Shown: piece by piece, positions 39,801-49,130 of the stretch
How positions within the stretch are numbered: the stretch's first letter is position 1
How the letters are laid out: each line of letters starts with the position of its first letter
Assembly: GCF_003015185.1 (NCBI RefSeq)
Contig: NZ_CP027860.1
Coordinates: 1 to 64,000 of the forward strand
DNA from: Ahniella affigens
Lineage (GTDB): Bacteria > Pseudomonadota > Gammaproteobacteria > Xanthomonadales > Ahniellaceae
Reading direction: 5' to 3'
DNA: 64,000 nucleotides
The notes under the pieces: model-generated
Told to the model about the DNA's origin: nothing
Seen by the model: the letters and a program-made list of their open reading frames with translations, nothing else
Database searches by the model: none
Translations under genes and position numbers: made by a program

Positions 39801-41775
39801 GCGCCGCGCCCGATTGCCCATCGCCTGAGACAGCAACGATCCGGTTTGCACCGACAGCAGTCCGGATCACGTCGATCGATTGTTCGCGAACGTTGCCGAC
39901 GGCATCCTGAGCGCGCACCCTCACTACGTTGCGGCCAATGGCAAGTGGTACGTTCGTCCCGAGGAATCCGAGGTTCGATACGGTGGCGTCAACCCCCGCG
40001 CCGAGCGTCATGTTGTCGATGCGGACTGTCGGTTGGGGTGCGCCGGCGCGACCTTCGACTGCATCGTTCACGATGCCGCGAACATCAATGTCCTGTCCCG
40101 AAGTGATCGCTTCTGGTACCGGTGTTTCGACCGTGATCAATGGTGCGGTCTGGTCGACATAGACCGTGATCTGCGCTGTGCTCGTGCGATCGAAGGCATC
40201 GGTCGCGACTGCGCTCAGCAGGTTCGTGCCTTCATGCAGAAAAAAATTCGGAAACGTGTAGCCAAGACCATCCGGGTCCAACTGTGCAGCTTGCTGATTG
40301 ACCAGGACCGACACGACCGGTGATGTGGCGCGCCCCGAAACGACCACGGCACGGGCAACGTGACCAGTCAGGTCAAGAGCACCACCAGCCGCCGGCGCGC
40401 CGACACTTTGTGCGGGCCCGAGAATCGACCAGTCGGCAGGCGCGTCGATCGTCAATGAAGCTGCGGGTCCGAAAACGATCGGAATGTCGAGTGTCCGCGT
40501 CACGCTGTCAGGGAACGTGGCCATGGCCGCGATCGTGTTCGTTCCGGCGACCAGCGGAACTTCCCGCCCGTAAATGCGAACGTCATGTTCCGTTCGTACC
40601 GACGTGGGCGGCAGGCCAGCAATCCGGACTTCGGTGGGATGCCCCTCGGTCGAACCCGCAAGAACTTCGACAAACGCACGTGGTTCAATGATCGACGCAC
40701 TTGGGTTTGGCGACACGCGCTCGAGACGGTACTCGCGAACCCTGTCGATCGTGAATCCGTGGACGGCTGTCATGCGGATTCCGTTCGCGGTCTCAAGCGT
40801 CGCATGGAGACGATAGTGACCGGGCGCCGGTGCCGATGCAAACACATGACGCACCAGCAACGCGCTCGGCCCATCAGGCTCGATCGACGAGGAACCGGTG
40901 ATATCGACGGCGTCCAGGTACAGTCGGATGGCCTCTGGCGCAATGGCGCCGCGTGAAATCGACGCGCGCAGACGAATCTCCGGCACGCTGTCTGGAGCAA
41001 GGATCAAAGACGCAGGCGACTCAAAGACAAAAATCGGTCTGGGTCCGAACAGGAACGCCCAGCCCTCTCGATGTTCGTTGCCGGCGAGATCGTAGACTTC
41101 CAGGGTTACCTGATGTTGGCCATCCGAAGGCGCTGATGCAGGTTGGTAGGTGAATGCACTGGGAGTTACCTCGGCCAGCGAGGTCACATCGGCGCCATCG
41201 AGCAGGATGCGTGTCCGTGCGACGTCGATGCCGGAACCGATGTCGCCGAACGCCCCACGGATGACCGGAGGTGTCGTGCCATCCTGGACATCACCCTGAG
41301 GGTGCAGGTCGGCGACGTGCGGTGGGGTTCGCAAAACGAACGACCAAGCCAACATTTCGGAGCCATATCGGACTTCTGCGGTATGTGCGGCCTCCGTGAG
41401 TGCCGATGCAGGCGTCCACTCGATCCCGGTCTCGCTGGCGGTTGCAGCGCTGGTTCGGTCGACGCCATCGACGATCAGTCGCCACCCGGCGGCGGGTAGT
41501 GTGCCCTCACTCAAGCGTGCGCCGACGGTCGGCTGTGACAAGGCGGGCAGCACGGTATCGCGTGCGGGCATCGGATCGGCAAAGTGGAGCGTGCCCAAGG
41601 GCTCGAACCCCGACTTGAAAATCAATTCCGCGGAGACACCGAGTGAGGTGAGCGCCAGGATCAGCAACGCACCCAATCTTGTCCCGAACCGGGCAAGGGA
41701 CTGTCCCAAGGCTCGTGTGGCGGAAGCTGCGTCTTTGAGTGGACGAATTCCAGATGCTCGGTTCGTTGTTTTCAT
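36880..41775 (-). CDS. Giant exported protein with Ig-like repeats and C-terminal zincin motif, paralogue 2
   Basis: 1631 residues. Signal (LGALLILALTSLGVSA) then ELIFKSGFEPLG, the same exported-protein motif as paralogue 1. The order of beta-sandwich domains, the carboxypeptidase-regulatory unit (SLGGVVMDHDGTPIAGVRLS), the DPGSGISKAGWGGGG block and Cys-rich PKD-like part (TCGACCAGASDTIRVAV) are conserved along the full length. The C-terminus has VITSHELGHLLGNLPDTLTD, an HExxH motif, and a terminal CRIPQTEWNQ. The block DPGSGxxxAGW is also seen at the start of some RHS/polymorphic-toxin proteins, so a toxin-delivery origin is possible. Confidence 0.75.
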   Translation of the reverse strand: MKTTNRASGIRPLKDAASATRALGQSLARFGTRLGALLILALTSLGVSAELIFKSGFEPLGTLHFADPMPARDTVLPALSQPTVGARLSEGTLPAAGWRLIVDGVDRTSAATASETGIEWTPASALTEAAHTAEVRYGSEMLAWSFVLRTPPHVADLHPQGDVQDGTTPPVIRGAFGDIGSGIDVARTRILLDGADVTSLAEVTPSAFTYQPASAPSDGQHQVTLEVYDLAGNEHREGWAFLFGPRPIFVFESPASLILAPDSVPEIRLRASISRGAIAPEAIRLYLDAVDITGSSSIEPDGPSALLVRHVFASAPAPGHYRLHATLETANGIRMTAVHGFTIDRVREYRLERVSPNPSASIIEPRAFVEVLAGSTEGHPTEVRIAGLPPTSVRTEHDVRIYGREVPLVAGTNTIAAMATFPDSVTRTLDIPIVFGPAASLTIDAPADWSILGPAQSVGAPAAGGALDLTGHVARAVVVSGRATSPVVSVLVNQQAAQLDPDGLGYTFPNFFLHEGTNLLSAVATDAFDRTSTAQITVYVDQTAPLITVETPVPEAITSGQDIDVRGIVNDAVEGRAGAPQPTVRIDNMTLGAGVDATVSNLGFLGTNVPLAIGRNVVRVRAQDAVGNVREQSIDVIRTAVGANRIVAVSGDGQSGAARSELPRSFDVQALDAEGAPIAGHPIQVDVLRGSGAIRSSAQADRPDGVTPARNLTLVTNEDGLARVWLTLGHDTRPASDAVRFRGDAMAEDVVFTATALTGPAVSLGLYGTAGTQFVATNSTPVEALMAQAIDAHGNPVSEALVTFRVGQGDAKFDARSAPQGILRDNGQAIDIRTDRLGVATVRPSTGMTAGAIRIDATLADLPTASATFQLASLARKSGPTSLGGVVMDHDGTPIAGVRLSIDRTPLSLLTGADGTFQFPEQVPPGKIDLFVDGRLVQFLRDGIAHEYPALHFEMPIVQGQQNQLPHPIYLPAVSIGRATVVGGNQDVDVTMPGFEGFSMRVRANSVTFPDGTRQGPIVVNAVNADRLPMVPLGTAGQFAGIGWTIQPTNTRFDPPIEVRIPNTEGLAPGRTLPIFQWDHDLAVFVPMGHGTVNEDGTQIVSDPGSGISKAGWGGGGPPPPPPNDGDNQCPVRCPSGIDGRATAAAITISANGNTTDQFLPQPAAGGTTSVAFTSSVTGTCPTQTITWTMGDGTTLTGASVTHNYSGPGDFNVNATLTCGACCAGASDTIRVAVIEVKYARSTACDGFDGKPSPPWLLVATGRTNTADATIDPSTAATDVDFKSLNTGFATVSPATASASPQVVTVTGVAKGDTEIESKNGTSSTFGSFKVAVKDRITKRVTIHAITEENDDVQTIPVGRGIPNQLCLRGGTNLTVDGTVTGDDVLVPGVPGPPPTAATVHTGPDGICNSTGSGDDVQVLPVGNGQPSGSCVGVGANGFRDTVVLALLGDDVASGSSTGVDSGPNGKCETAANTTNLVPTQVPNAATLQNHLNNDYWGKQTNVHFTVSARSQNVNFDLDRNGKLADPYLVSATWVEVDALRAAAQDTSADYNVYFVRNYEYPVALAERPRGESWIGDSKTASVYVITSHELGHLLGNLPDTLTDNRDLMNKWIDGLSGCRIPQTEWNQANP

Positions 41776-42192
41776 GCGGCGAGTGAGCCCAAGTTTGAGA
41801 ATGTTCGTTCAGGCGAATGCGCCGGACTCAACGTCGAGCCGCGTCGCCCGAAGAATATATGAGTGTACCCCTCGTAACTCGAGATTTCGTGCTCTGAACG
41901 ATCAGTCGTAGACGAGAATTCGAACCGAGTTCCGGCTTGGACCCGCATCGAGAGCGGTGACGCAGAATTGCGCAGAACTGGATGCAGGGGTGGCGACGAA
42001 CGCTTCCGGCATTCATGTGTTGCGGCCCCAGGGGGGCCTCTGACGAGCCGTCGAAGAGCCGGGCATAAGCTTTGCCGGCACGACTGTCCGCGGGAGGCCG
42101 TCACTAGAGTCACGCGATTCAAACGCCGCCTGGGGAAGTTCGCAGCGATCCAAGGCATACTACCGGTCTTCTCCTGGTGTGCTGGTGTGGCT
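41776..42192. other. Intergenic region between giant gene and tryptophan dioxygenase
   Basis: About 415 bp between divergently read genes, with an AT-richer patch at 41850-41890 that could hold promoters. No gene or repeat recognised. Confidence 0.4.
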
Positions 42193-43038
42193 ATGGCTGA
42201 CCCAAACAAACGCGATCTTGAAGCTGGTATCGAAACCGAACTTCAAGATCGAACGACCTATGATGGCTATTTGGCGCTGGATCAGTTGCTGTCCGCGCAG
42301 GCACCTCTGTCGAGTCCGCCGCATCATGACGAAATGCTGTTCATTGTTCAGCATCAGGTTTCTGAGCTCTGGATGAAGTTGATCATTCACGAGATGAAGG
42401 CTGCGCTCAGCAATCTGCGTGAGGATCGGGTTGATGTCACGCTGAAAGTGCTGGCGCGCGTCAAGCACGTGCAGAAGCAATTGCTCGAACAATGGTCGGT
42501 GCTCGAAACGTTGACGCCGAGTGAGTACCTGCAGTTCCGTCATGTACTCGGGCCGGCATCCGGCTTTCAGTCGCTGCAGTACCGCATGATCGAATTCATG
42601 CTGGGTAACAAAAACGCCGACATGCTGCGCGTATTTGGCTATAAGCCGGGTGCGCAGGCGGAGCTGCGCGATGTGTTAGAAGCGCGAAGTCTCTACGATG
42701 AGTTTCTGCATTACCTGGCGCGACGGGGCCATGCGGTGCCGGCCGAGATTCTAAACCGCGATGTGTCGCAGCCGTATCAAAGGCATGATGGGTTGTTGCC
42801 AGTGTTCGTCAACATTTACCGGGACACCGAGGCGCACTGGGAGGAATACCATCTGTGCGAGCAACTGGTTGATGTCGAAGTGACGTTCCAGCAATGGCGA
42901 TTCCGGCACATGAAGACCGTGGAACGAATCATCGGCTATCGGCGTGGCACCGGCGGTTCATCGGGCGTGGCGTTTCTCCGAAAGGCATTGGAGCTCACAT
43001 TCTTCCCGGAGTTGTTTGAGGTCCGCACGGTTCTTTGA
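42193..43038 (+). CDS. kynA: Tryptophan 2,3-dioxygenase
   Basis: 281 residues, normal for the bacterial enzyme. Start chosen at [20 protein letters not shown]; the upstream extension is not family-like. Conserved [32 protein letters not shown] (distal-pocket His in HHDE), [20 protein letters not shown], and proximal haem His in [20 protein letters not shown]. The haem enzyme oxidises L-tryptophan to N-formylkynurenine in the cytoplasm, the first step of the kynurenine pathway. No other kyn gene is adjacent. Confidence 0.95.
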   Translation: MADPNKRDLEAGIETELQDRTTYDGYLALDQLLSAQAPLSSPPHHDEMLFIVQHQVSELWMKLIIHEMKAALSNLREDRVDVTLKVLARVKHVQKQLLEQWSVLETLTPSEYLQFRHVLGPASGFQSLQYRMIEFMLGNKNADMLRVFGYKPGAQAELRDVLEARSLYDEFLHYLARRGHAVPAEILNRDVSQPYQRHDGLLPVFVNIYRDTEAHWEEYHLCEQLVDVEVTFQQWRFRHMKTVERIIGYRRGTGGSSGVAFLRKALELTFFPELFEVRTVL

Positions 43039-43093
43039 GTTGCAAATGGACCGAGATGGCACGTGGTAGCGTCGAATCGTTTCGGCGCGACGC

Positions 43094-43735
43094 GGCCGTT
43101 TGTAGGAGGGGCCTTCAGGCCCGAACAATATTGCCGCGAGATTGGTTCGCGGCTGAAGCCGCTCCTACAAAAACCTCGTTCCATACCCTACTTGCGGTTG
43201 GGTCCGTCGCTTTTTGTAGGAGGGCCTTCAGGCCCGAACAATCTCGCTGCGAGATCCATTCGCGGCTGAATCCGCTCCCACAAAAACCTCGTTCTATACC
43301 TTACTTGCGTTGGGGTCCGTCGTTTTTTGTAGGAGGGCCTTCAGGCCCGAACAACATTGCCGCGAGATTGGTTCGCGGCTGAAGCCGCTCCCACAAAAAC
43401 CTCGTTCCATACCTTACTTGCGGTTGGGTCCATCGCTTTTTGTAGGAGGGCCTTCGGGCCCGAACAATCTTGCCGCGAGATCCATTCGCGGCTGAAGCCG
43501 CTCCCACAAAAACCTCGTTCCATACCTTACTTGCGGTTGGGTCCGTCGCTTTTTGTATGAGGGCCTTCAGGCCCGAAGCAAGCTTGCCGCGAGATTGGTT
43601 CGCGGCTGAAGCCGCTCCTACAAAAACCTCGTTCCATACCTTACTTGCGGTTGGGTCGGTCGCTTTTTGTAGGAGGGCCTTCAGGCCCGAACAATCTTGC
43701 CGCGAGATCCATTCGCGGCTGAAGGCGCTCCCACA
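43094..43735. repeat. REP-like tandem array, six units of about 113 bp
   Basis: Units begin at about 43101, 43215, 43328, 43441, 43554 and 43669. Each holds two hairpins, GTAGGAGGGCCTTCAGGCCC and TTCGCGGCTGAAGCCGCTCC, then a spacer CTCGTTCCATACCTTACTTG. Non-coding; typical of BIME/REP arrays in Pseudomonas and Lysobacterales. Confidence 0.85.
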
Positions 43736-43785
43736 AGAGCGGCGCTCCCACAACTGCCGCTCTCACCAGAGCGGCGCTCGCGCCA

Positions 43786-44448
43786 TCAGCCGCGCAGGAA
43801 TCGCTCGCCGAGCATCAGGCCAATACCGACAGCCACCAAGGCTGCCCCGAACATTGGCAGTAGCATCAGGAACGGAATGCCGAGCACCAACGCGCCAACG
43901 CCCCAGGCATAGCCGTCATTGATGGGCTGCGGATAGTCGGCGGTCTTGAAGAACTTGCTGAGTAGGTGATCGACGCTCAACTTGCCTGGGCCGTTGAAAA
44001 TCAACGGTAGCAGCATCACGATAAACAACAGCGGCAACTTGAAATTGCCGTGACCGTTATCGCTGATCGAATAGCCCTTCAACAGATCGCCCCACATGGA
44101 CCACATGTCAGGCCAGTGCACGGCCGCGGTGGCGACAAAGGTCAGGAACAGGAGTTGAAACGCAAAGAAGCGGGTGAACAAGCCGAACCACAAACAAAAC
44201 GCGCCGATCAACTCGAACCAAGTCGCAATTTCCCAACTGATATCGGCTGGAATCCGACTGAACGGAAACGGAAACTGATCCTGGATGGCGCCGAACCAGT
44301 TCTCGCCGTAGAGCTTTTCGCGACCGGCTTCGAAGAACTCCCAGCCCATGACAATGCGCATGATCAGCCGGGGCAGAACTTCGCCCACGGCACGCAGCCT
44401 TGCGATCAAGGCATCCCAAAGATTGGTCAATCGATACAGTGACAGCAT
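43786..44448 (-). CDS. DoxX-family membrane protein
   Basis: 220 residues, four to five membrane helices (RLIMRIVMGWEFFEAGREKL, WFELIGAFCLWFGLFTRFFA, LPLLFIVMLLPLIFNGPGKL, GIPFLMLLPMFGAALVAVGI). DoxX proteins are small quinone-linked or redox membrane proteins frequently found beside bufferin/DUF692 operons. Located 326 bases downstream of bufC on the same strand. Confidence 0.8.
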   Translation of the reverse strand: MLSLYRLTNLWDALIARLRAVGEVLPRLIMRIVMGWEFFEAGREKLYGENWFGAIQDQFPFPFSRIPADISWEIATWFELIGAFCLWFGLFTRFFAFQLLFLTFVATAAVHWPDMWSMWGDLLKGYSISDNGHGNFKLPLLFIVMLLPLIFNGPGKLSVDHLLSKFFKTADYPQPINDGYAWGVGALVLGIPFLMLLPMFGAALVAVGIGLMLGERFLRG

Positions 44449-44774
44449 GTTGGTCTCCCGAAGTTGGCAACGGGTGCGTGCTGAATGCGATCAGCCAGCC
44501 CAGCCTGCGCTCAGTCGCCGGCCACGCACCCGTCAATCTTAAATCAATGAAGCTGCATCGGGCCGTCAGCTGCCTGCCGCCCCTGAATTCTGGCTGGGTG
44601 AGGGGTTCAACCAACCGGCTTTCCGAATGTCTTGTCAATCTTGGGCGCTGCGCCCCAACCGCGGCGTTCGCTGCGGCCGGCTGCACGGCGGACCGATTGT
44701 GGGTCCGAACATCCACGAATGGACTGGTTCACGCCCTTGGTAGCCGAATCAACCACGTCGGACGCGACGCGTGC
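44449..44774. other. Intergenic between bufC and doxX
   Basis: No gene recognised. GCATTGCCGGCCGGAC-like GC-rich stretches may hold a terminator for the buf operon, but I cannot point to a clear one. Confidence 0.3.
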
Positions 44775-45539
44775 TCAGTCCTCGTCGCGCATGGTTCCGA
44801 GCAGGATCTCTTTGCTTCGGAACTTGCGCAACATGTCCTGCGCGGATTGCAGCAGCTCAGCGTTGCCATCCAGCCCGAGGGCTTCCAGCAACGCTTGGAT
44901 CAGCTCAAGACCGGGCACACCTGGATTGTCTTTCACCAATTCGAGCAACTTGAACGACAGCGCATTCAGTTCGGTGAACTGAACCTGCCCACCGCGGGTA
45001 CGGGAGACGCACAGGAATGTTGGTTGCTCGGGCGCTTCAGTCGGCAAGAAATCCTCGCGAATCGCCTGAACCGGAAACCGATAGTTCAGCAGCCAGGCCA
45101 CGGGCGAAAACACTGGTGCCGACAAAACCACATCGCCGTCCTGATCGGCGACGATGGTGTCGAGATCCGTTTCGTCGATCATCACCGCGAGCTCGACCCA
45201 TTCGTAATGCGCGAGCTCAATCAGGAATGGCCAGTCGGACTCGCCCCGATCATGGCGGTCTTCCAGATATCGAATGAATTCGCGGGCAATCTCCGGGAAC
45301 AACGGCGTGTGCGAACAATGCTCTGCATAGAAGCGTCGGACCAGCGGTTTCCAGGCGTCGCCTTTCAGGCGCTTGATGACCGGAAACTGCGACCCGAGCA
45401 AGCCCTCGATGCTGTTGAAGAACAGATCACGGTAAATCTGCAGGCGCCGATCTTCGATGCCAGCCGGAGCCGGGTTAGCTTCGGGATCGCGCAGATGCTG
45501 GGCAAACTGTACCTGCAATGCCTGAAATGCTTCAGTCAT
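44775..45539 (-). CDS. bufC: BufC: DUF2063 partner of the metallophore-modifying enzyme
   Basis: 254 residues. N-terminal DUF2063 domain (AFQALQVQFAQHLRDPEANP, RLQIYRDLFFNSIEGLLGSQ, FPVIKRLKGDAWKPLVRRFY, HYEWVELAV) that binds the precursor peptide, and a C-terminal PqqD/RRE-like region (ELNALSFKLLELVKDNPGV). It works with the DUF692 enzyme BufB to modify cysteines of BufA. It lies 7 bases after bufB. Confidence 0.85.
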   Translation of the reverse strand: MTEAFQALQVQFAQHLRDPEANPAPAGIEDRRLQIYRDLFFNSIEGLLGSQFPVIKRLKGDAWKPLVRRFYAEHCSHTPLFPEIAREFIRYLEDRHDRGESDWPFLIELAHYEWVELAVMIDETDLDTIVADQDGDVVLSAPVFSPVAWLLNYRFPVQAIREDFLPTEAPEQPTFLCVSRTRGGQVQFTELNALSFKLLELVKDNPGVPGLELIQALLEALGLDGNAELLQSAQDMLRKFRSKEILLGTMRDED

Positions 45540-45546
45540 TGTGCGC

Positions 45547-46407
45547 TCAGCTCGCCTGGCGGATCGCGCGATCCGCGATGACGGGGTGCCGCGCCTGGGC
45601 CGCGCGGATCTGGTTCAGTTCGGCTGCCAACTCCGCTATTGGCGGGATGTTGAAGTCGCGTTCCAGCAGCGTCGGCGCTGGCCCGAACACCGCGTATGCC
45701 TCATCCAGCAAAGCCCAGACCGGGTCGACGACCGGCGAACCATGCGTATCAACGATCAAGTCCGGTGCCTCGTTGTAGTGGCCGGCGACATGGAAGTAAG
45801 CGACACGCGAAGCGGGCAGCGCGCGAAGAAACGCGGACGCGTCATAGCGATGATTGACGCTATTGACGTAGATGTTGTTGACGTCGAGCAGCAGATCGCA
45901 ATCGGCGCGCGTCAGCACAGCCGTTATGAAATCGAGCTCGGACATCTCGGCGCCAAGCGGCGCGTAGTAGGAAATGTTCTCCATCGCGATGCGTCGACCA
46001 AGCAGGTCCTGCACACGTTGGATTCGGTCGGATACATAACGCACGGCTGCTTCGGTAAACGGAATCGGCATCAGGTCATACAGATGCCCGTCGTCACCGC
46101 AGTAGCTCAAGTGTTCGGAATAGAGCACCACTTGATGCTGCTCAAAAAAGCGCTTCAGGCGGGCAATGAATGTTTCGTCGAGTGGGCTCGGAGCCCCGAT
46201 CGACAACGAGAGCCCATGACAGACCAGCGGCGCGCGTTCAGTCACTGCGCGAAAGCGCTTGCCAAGCGATCCGCCGACGCCGATCCAGTTTTCGGGCGCG
46301 ACCTCGAAGAAGTCGGCTACATCTGGCGCGGCGTCCTGCAACGGGCTCAAAAGAGCCCGTCGCAGGCCAAGTCCTGCACCACGAAGTTTGTTCAGGACAA
46401 GACTCAT
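45547..46407 (-). CDS. bufB: BufB: DUF692 multinuclear iron oxidative enzyme
   Basis: 286 residues of the MNIO (DUF692) family, a TIM barrel with metal ligands visible in [53 protein letters not shown] and [20 protein letters not shown]. MNIOs use two or three iron ions and oxygen to convert cysteines of a peptide to thiol-containing heterocycles, giving copper-binding bufferins. Located between bufA1 and bufC, in the canonical order. Confidence 0.9.
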   Translation of the reverse strand: MSLVLNKLRGAGLGLRRALLSPLQDAAPDVADFFEVAPENWIGVGGSLGKRFRAVTERAPLVCHGLSLSIGAPSPLDETFIARLKRFFEQHQVVLYSEHLSYCGDDGHLYDLMPIPFTEAAVRYVSDRIQRVQDLLGRRIAMENISYYAPLGAEMSELDFITAVLTRADCDLLLDVNNIYVNSVNHRYDASAFLRALPASRVAYFHVAGHYNEAPDLIVDTHGSPVVDPVWALLDEAYAVFGPAPTLLERDFNIPPIAELAAELNQIRAAQARHPVIADRAIRQAS

Positions 46408-46426
46408 GGTTCAGTACGCGTCCGGC

Positions 46427-46855
46427 TTACTTCTTCTCTTCGCCGCAAGCGCCTTCTTTGGTCTTGCCTTCACCGCACTTGCCTTCGCCACACTTACCTT
46501 CGGCAGCGGCCTTGCCTTCGCCGCACTTGCCTTCACCGCACTTGCCTTCGGCAGCGGCCTTGCCTTCGCCGCACTTGCCTTCACCGCACTTGCCTTCAGT
46601 GGCAGCCTTGCCTTCGCCGCACTTGCCTTCACCACACTTGCCTTCGGCGCCGGCCTTGGCAGCTTCACCGCAAGCGCCTTCTTTGGTCTTGCCTTCGCCG
46701 CACTTGCCTTCACCGCACTTGCCTTCGCCCACGATCATGTAACCCTGGCCCAGATCATTCATCTGGAATGCGTTGGCAGCATTGGCCACGGCAACAGAGC
46801 TGAGCAGCGCGGCGCCAACGGCGATCGAGAGAGAATTGATGACCTTCTTCGACAT
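46427..46855 (-). CDS. bufA1: BufA1-type bufferin precursor with GEGKCGEGKCGE repeats
   Basis: 142 residues from the ATG at 46855 with a GGAG ribosome site. Signal peptide INSLSIAVGAALLSSVAVANA, short linker FQMNDLGQGYMIV, then repeated EGKCGEGKCGEGK modules containing 12 cysteines: five paired KCGEGKC units plus two KTKEGACGE. The protein is exported after modification and binds copper or related metals in the periplasm. The Cys spacing (C-x4-C) is that of published bufferins. The stop is 19 bases before the bufB start. Confidence 0.9.
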   Translation of the reverse strand: MSKKVINSLSIAVGAALLSSVAVANAANAFQMNDLGQGYMIVGEGKCGEGKCGEGKTKEGACGEAAKAGAEGKCGEGKCGEGKAATEGKCGEGKCGEGKAAAEGKCGEGKCGEGKAAAEGKCGEGKCGEGKTKEGACGEEKK

Positions 46856-47151
46856 GAGAATCTCCAGTATCCATTTCAGACAGCGGGAAACGCCCGCCAA
46901 CGCTGCCGTGTCTACGGCCCTCGGCCCAACCGGCGCGACCAGGAGGATTCCCGCAACGCCGATCCAAGACTCGAAATTAGAATAAGCATATGCCGCTGGC
47001 AAGAAGTGCCGGCAGCAGTTTGCTTACGAGCCATAAGACCGTACTGCCAGAAATTTCTTACAAACAAGTGGTCATATTGCGCTGCGACAACAAATCGTGT
47101 GCCGATTGCCGCCAGTTCCAGCATTTCGACCAGCCGATGTTCGCGAGAGCT
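46856..47151. promoter_or_regulatory. Upstream region of the buf operon
   Basis: About 300 bp between bufA1 and nth, both on the minus strand. It must hold the buf promoter, since bufA1 is the first gene. An AT-rich TTAGAATAAGCATATG at 46977-46992 is a plausible -10 neighbourhood, but the exact site and any regulator motif are not clear. Confidence 0.35.
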
Positions 47152-47820
47152 TCACTTTTTCTTGATTCTCGCGGGCTTGTCGGCGGCCGCGACGGTCTTC
47201 GGCTTGTACGCACACAGATCGCGCACCGGGCACTCCGGGCAATTCGGTTTTTGCGCTTTGCAGGTGTAGCGACCGTGCAGAATCAACCAATGATGGGCGT
47301 CCTGCAGATACGCGTTCGGAATGGCTTTCAGCAGTCCGAGTTCGACCGCCAGCGGCGTTTTGCCCTTGGCCAACCCCAGTCGGTTCGCTACCCGGAAAAT
47401 GTGCGTGTCGACCGCCATCGTGGGCTGCCCGAATGCCGTGTTCAGCACCACGTTCGCCGTTTTCCGGCCAACACCTGGGAGCGCTTCGAGTGCCTCGCGC
47501 GCTGCCGGCACGGTGCCACCATGTTGTTCCAGCAGAATCCGGCAGGTCGCGATCACATTTTTCGCTTTTGCGTTGAACAACCCGATTGTGCTGATCAATT
47601 CGCGAACGCGGTCCTCGCCCAATGCCAACAGCGCGGCCGGGGTGTTGGCAAGCGGGAACAATCGACGCGTGACTTTGTTTACCGATACGTCCGTGGCCTG
47701 CGCGGACAGCATGACGGCGATCAGAAGTTCAAACGGGGAGTCGTACAACAACTCGGTGGTTGGATGCGGATTCAGCGCTTTGAAGCGCGCAAACAATTCC
47801 TGGCGGGCAGCTGGTTTCAT
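47152..47820 (-). CDS. nth: Endonuclease III
   Basis: 222 residues from the ATG at 47820. Helix-hairpin-helix LEALPGVGRKTANVVLNTAF with catalytic Lys, catalytic Asp in VDTHIFRVANRLGL, and a 4Fe-4S cluster motif CKAQKPNCPECPVRDLC (C-x6-C-x2-C-x5-C). Bifunctional DNA glycosylase/AP lyase for oxidised pyrimidines. The C-terminal Lys-rich tail KPARIKKK is slightly longer than in Escherichia coli. Confidence 0.95.
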   Translation of the reverse strand: MKPAARQELFARFKALNPHPTTELLYDSPFELLIAVMLSAQATDVSVNKVTRRLFPLANTPAALLALGEDRVRELISTIGLFNAKAKNVIATCRILLEQHGGTVPAAREALEALPGVGRKTANVVLNTAFGQPTMAVDTHIFRVANRLGLAKGKTPLAVELGLLKAIPNAYLQDAHHWLILHGRYTCKAQKPNCPECPVRDLCAYKPKTVAAADKPARIKKK

Positions 47821-47951
47821 GCCCCGATTGTCGCAAGTTGCCGGTGGCCGTGACCAGTCGGATGCCGGATCGGTCCCAGGACCTTGCACGCAGCAGTTGA
47901 GTGGCCGACCCAGACCGGCGAGGATTGGAGGCTGACTGACTGCCCGACTTC

Positions 47952-49001
47952 ATGCTGCCCGACTGGTTACCGCTGACCGCGACCCTTGCTGCCGCCCTGC
48001 TCACCGCAGGGTTTCGTCGGCATCGGCTGTTTCAGTGCTCCGTGCTCATGGTCCTGATGGCGCTCGCCCTGACGAAGGCCGATCCCGTGCGCGGGACGAC
48101 CTCGGCGCTCGCATTCCTGCCATGGTTGTTTGCCTACGCGGCAATCATGCCGGAAGCCCGCTGGCGGGCCCGCCGGAGTGCCTTCTGGCTGGGGGCCTTG
48201 GCGCTACTGCTCGTATTGAGCCAGTACGCGCCCGCGCACGTGCTGCGTGCGCTGCTGAACATTGGTCTGGCAATCAACCCGAGTGCGCACCCAGGCCTTG
48301 GTGCGGCGGGCTTGCACGCGCTGGCGGCCAGCGTGCTGTTAGTGCGCTGGATTCTTCGAGGCGCGTTTTTTGATGCGGCGGGCGCCGTGCTGATGCTGGC
48401 GATTGCCGCGGTCTGGACGCAGGTCGGCAGCCCCGCAGCGTTTGCGATTTGGCTGGTGCTCGCAGCGGCGCTGACCATGCTGTTGGTGCTCGTCGGTTCG
48501 TATCGCATGGCATTCGTCGACGGCCTGACCGGGTTACCCAATCGCCGCGCGTTGGATGAGACGCTGGATCGACTGTCTGGGACCTTTGCGATTGCGATGG
48601 TGGACGTCGATCACTTCAAGCAGTTCAACGATACCCACGGGCATGCGGCCGGCGACGTGGTATTGCGCGAAGTCGCCGCCCTGCTGCACAAACAGTCCCG
48701 AGGCAAGGCGTTTCGCTACGGTGGCGAGGAGTTCTGTCTGCTCTATGTCGACGGCCAGGTCGATCACGCGATGGACGGCTGCGAGTCGGCCCGGACGGCC
48801 CTGGAGTCCAAGCCGATCCGGGTTCGGAGCCCGAACGCGCAGGGCAAACCGGGCAAGCCGAAGGACGTCAAAGTAACGGCCAGTCTTGGGCTCGCTCAGC
48901 GCACGGAAAAGCGCAAACAGCCGCGCGAGGTGCTGCAGGCAGCCGACAAGGCGCTGTACAAGGCCAAGGGGCAGGGGCGAAACCGGGTGGTGCAGGCTTG
49001 A
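47952..49001 (+). CDS. Membrane-bound diguanylate cyclase
   Basis: 349 residues. Six or so membrane helices in residues 1-175 (WLPLTATLAAALLTAGF, SAFWLGALALLLVLSQYA, AAFAIWLVLAAALTMLLVLV), then a GGDEF domain from about 180: FVDGLTGLPNRRALDETLDR, MVDVDHFKQFNDTHGHAAGD, RYGGEEFCLLY (active GGEEF variant). No RxxD inhibitory site before the motif is evident. Makes cyclic di-GMP at the membrane. The sensor part is of an unnamed type. Confidence 0.9.
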   Translation: MLPDWLPLTATLAAALLTAGFRRHRLFQCSVLMVLMALALTKADPVRGTTSALAFLPWLFAYAAIMPEARWRARRSAFWLGALALLLVLSQYAPAHVLRALLNIGLAINPSAHPGLGAAGLHALAASVLLVRWILRGAFFDAAGAVLMLAIAAVWTQVGSPAAFAIWLVLAAALTMLLVLVGSYRMAFVDGLTGLPNRRALDETLDRLSGTFAIAMVDVDHFKQFNDTHGHAAGDVVLREVAALLHKQSRGKAFRYGGEEFCLLYVDGQVDHAMDGCESARTALESKPIRVRSPNAQGKPGKPKDVKVTASLGLAQRTEKRKQPREVLQAADKALYKAKGQGRNRVVQA

Positions 49002-49130
49002 GCCAGCGCGTCTGATGTCTCCCTATTGGCGTAACCTATTGAAGTATAAGAACTTGGTGTCAATACCCAGACGCAACGTGAATCTCGGGCGCGGGCCGAC
49101 CTATCCAAGCTCCGAGCGCTCAGGCAAGCT

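Noticed and set aside
43094-43735. CRISPR array
   Set aside because: Repeat units of about 113 bp with conserved spacers and internal hairpins; no unique spacers and no cas genes. It is a REP-type array.
45541-47269. Plus-strand Leu/Ala/Phe-rich frames across bufA1 and bufB
   Set aside because: Antisense of the Gly-Glu-Gly-Lys-Cys repeats gives an artificial Ala-Leu-Phe pattern; the buf operon is on the minus strand.
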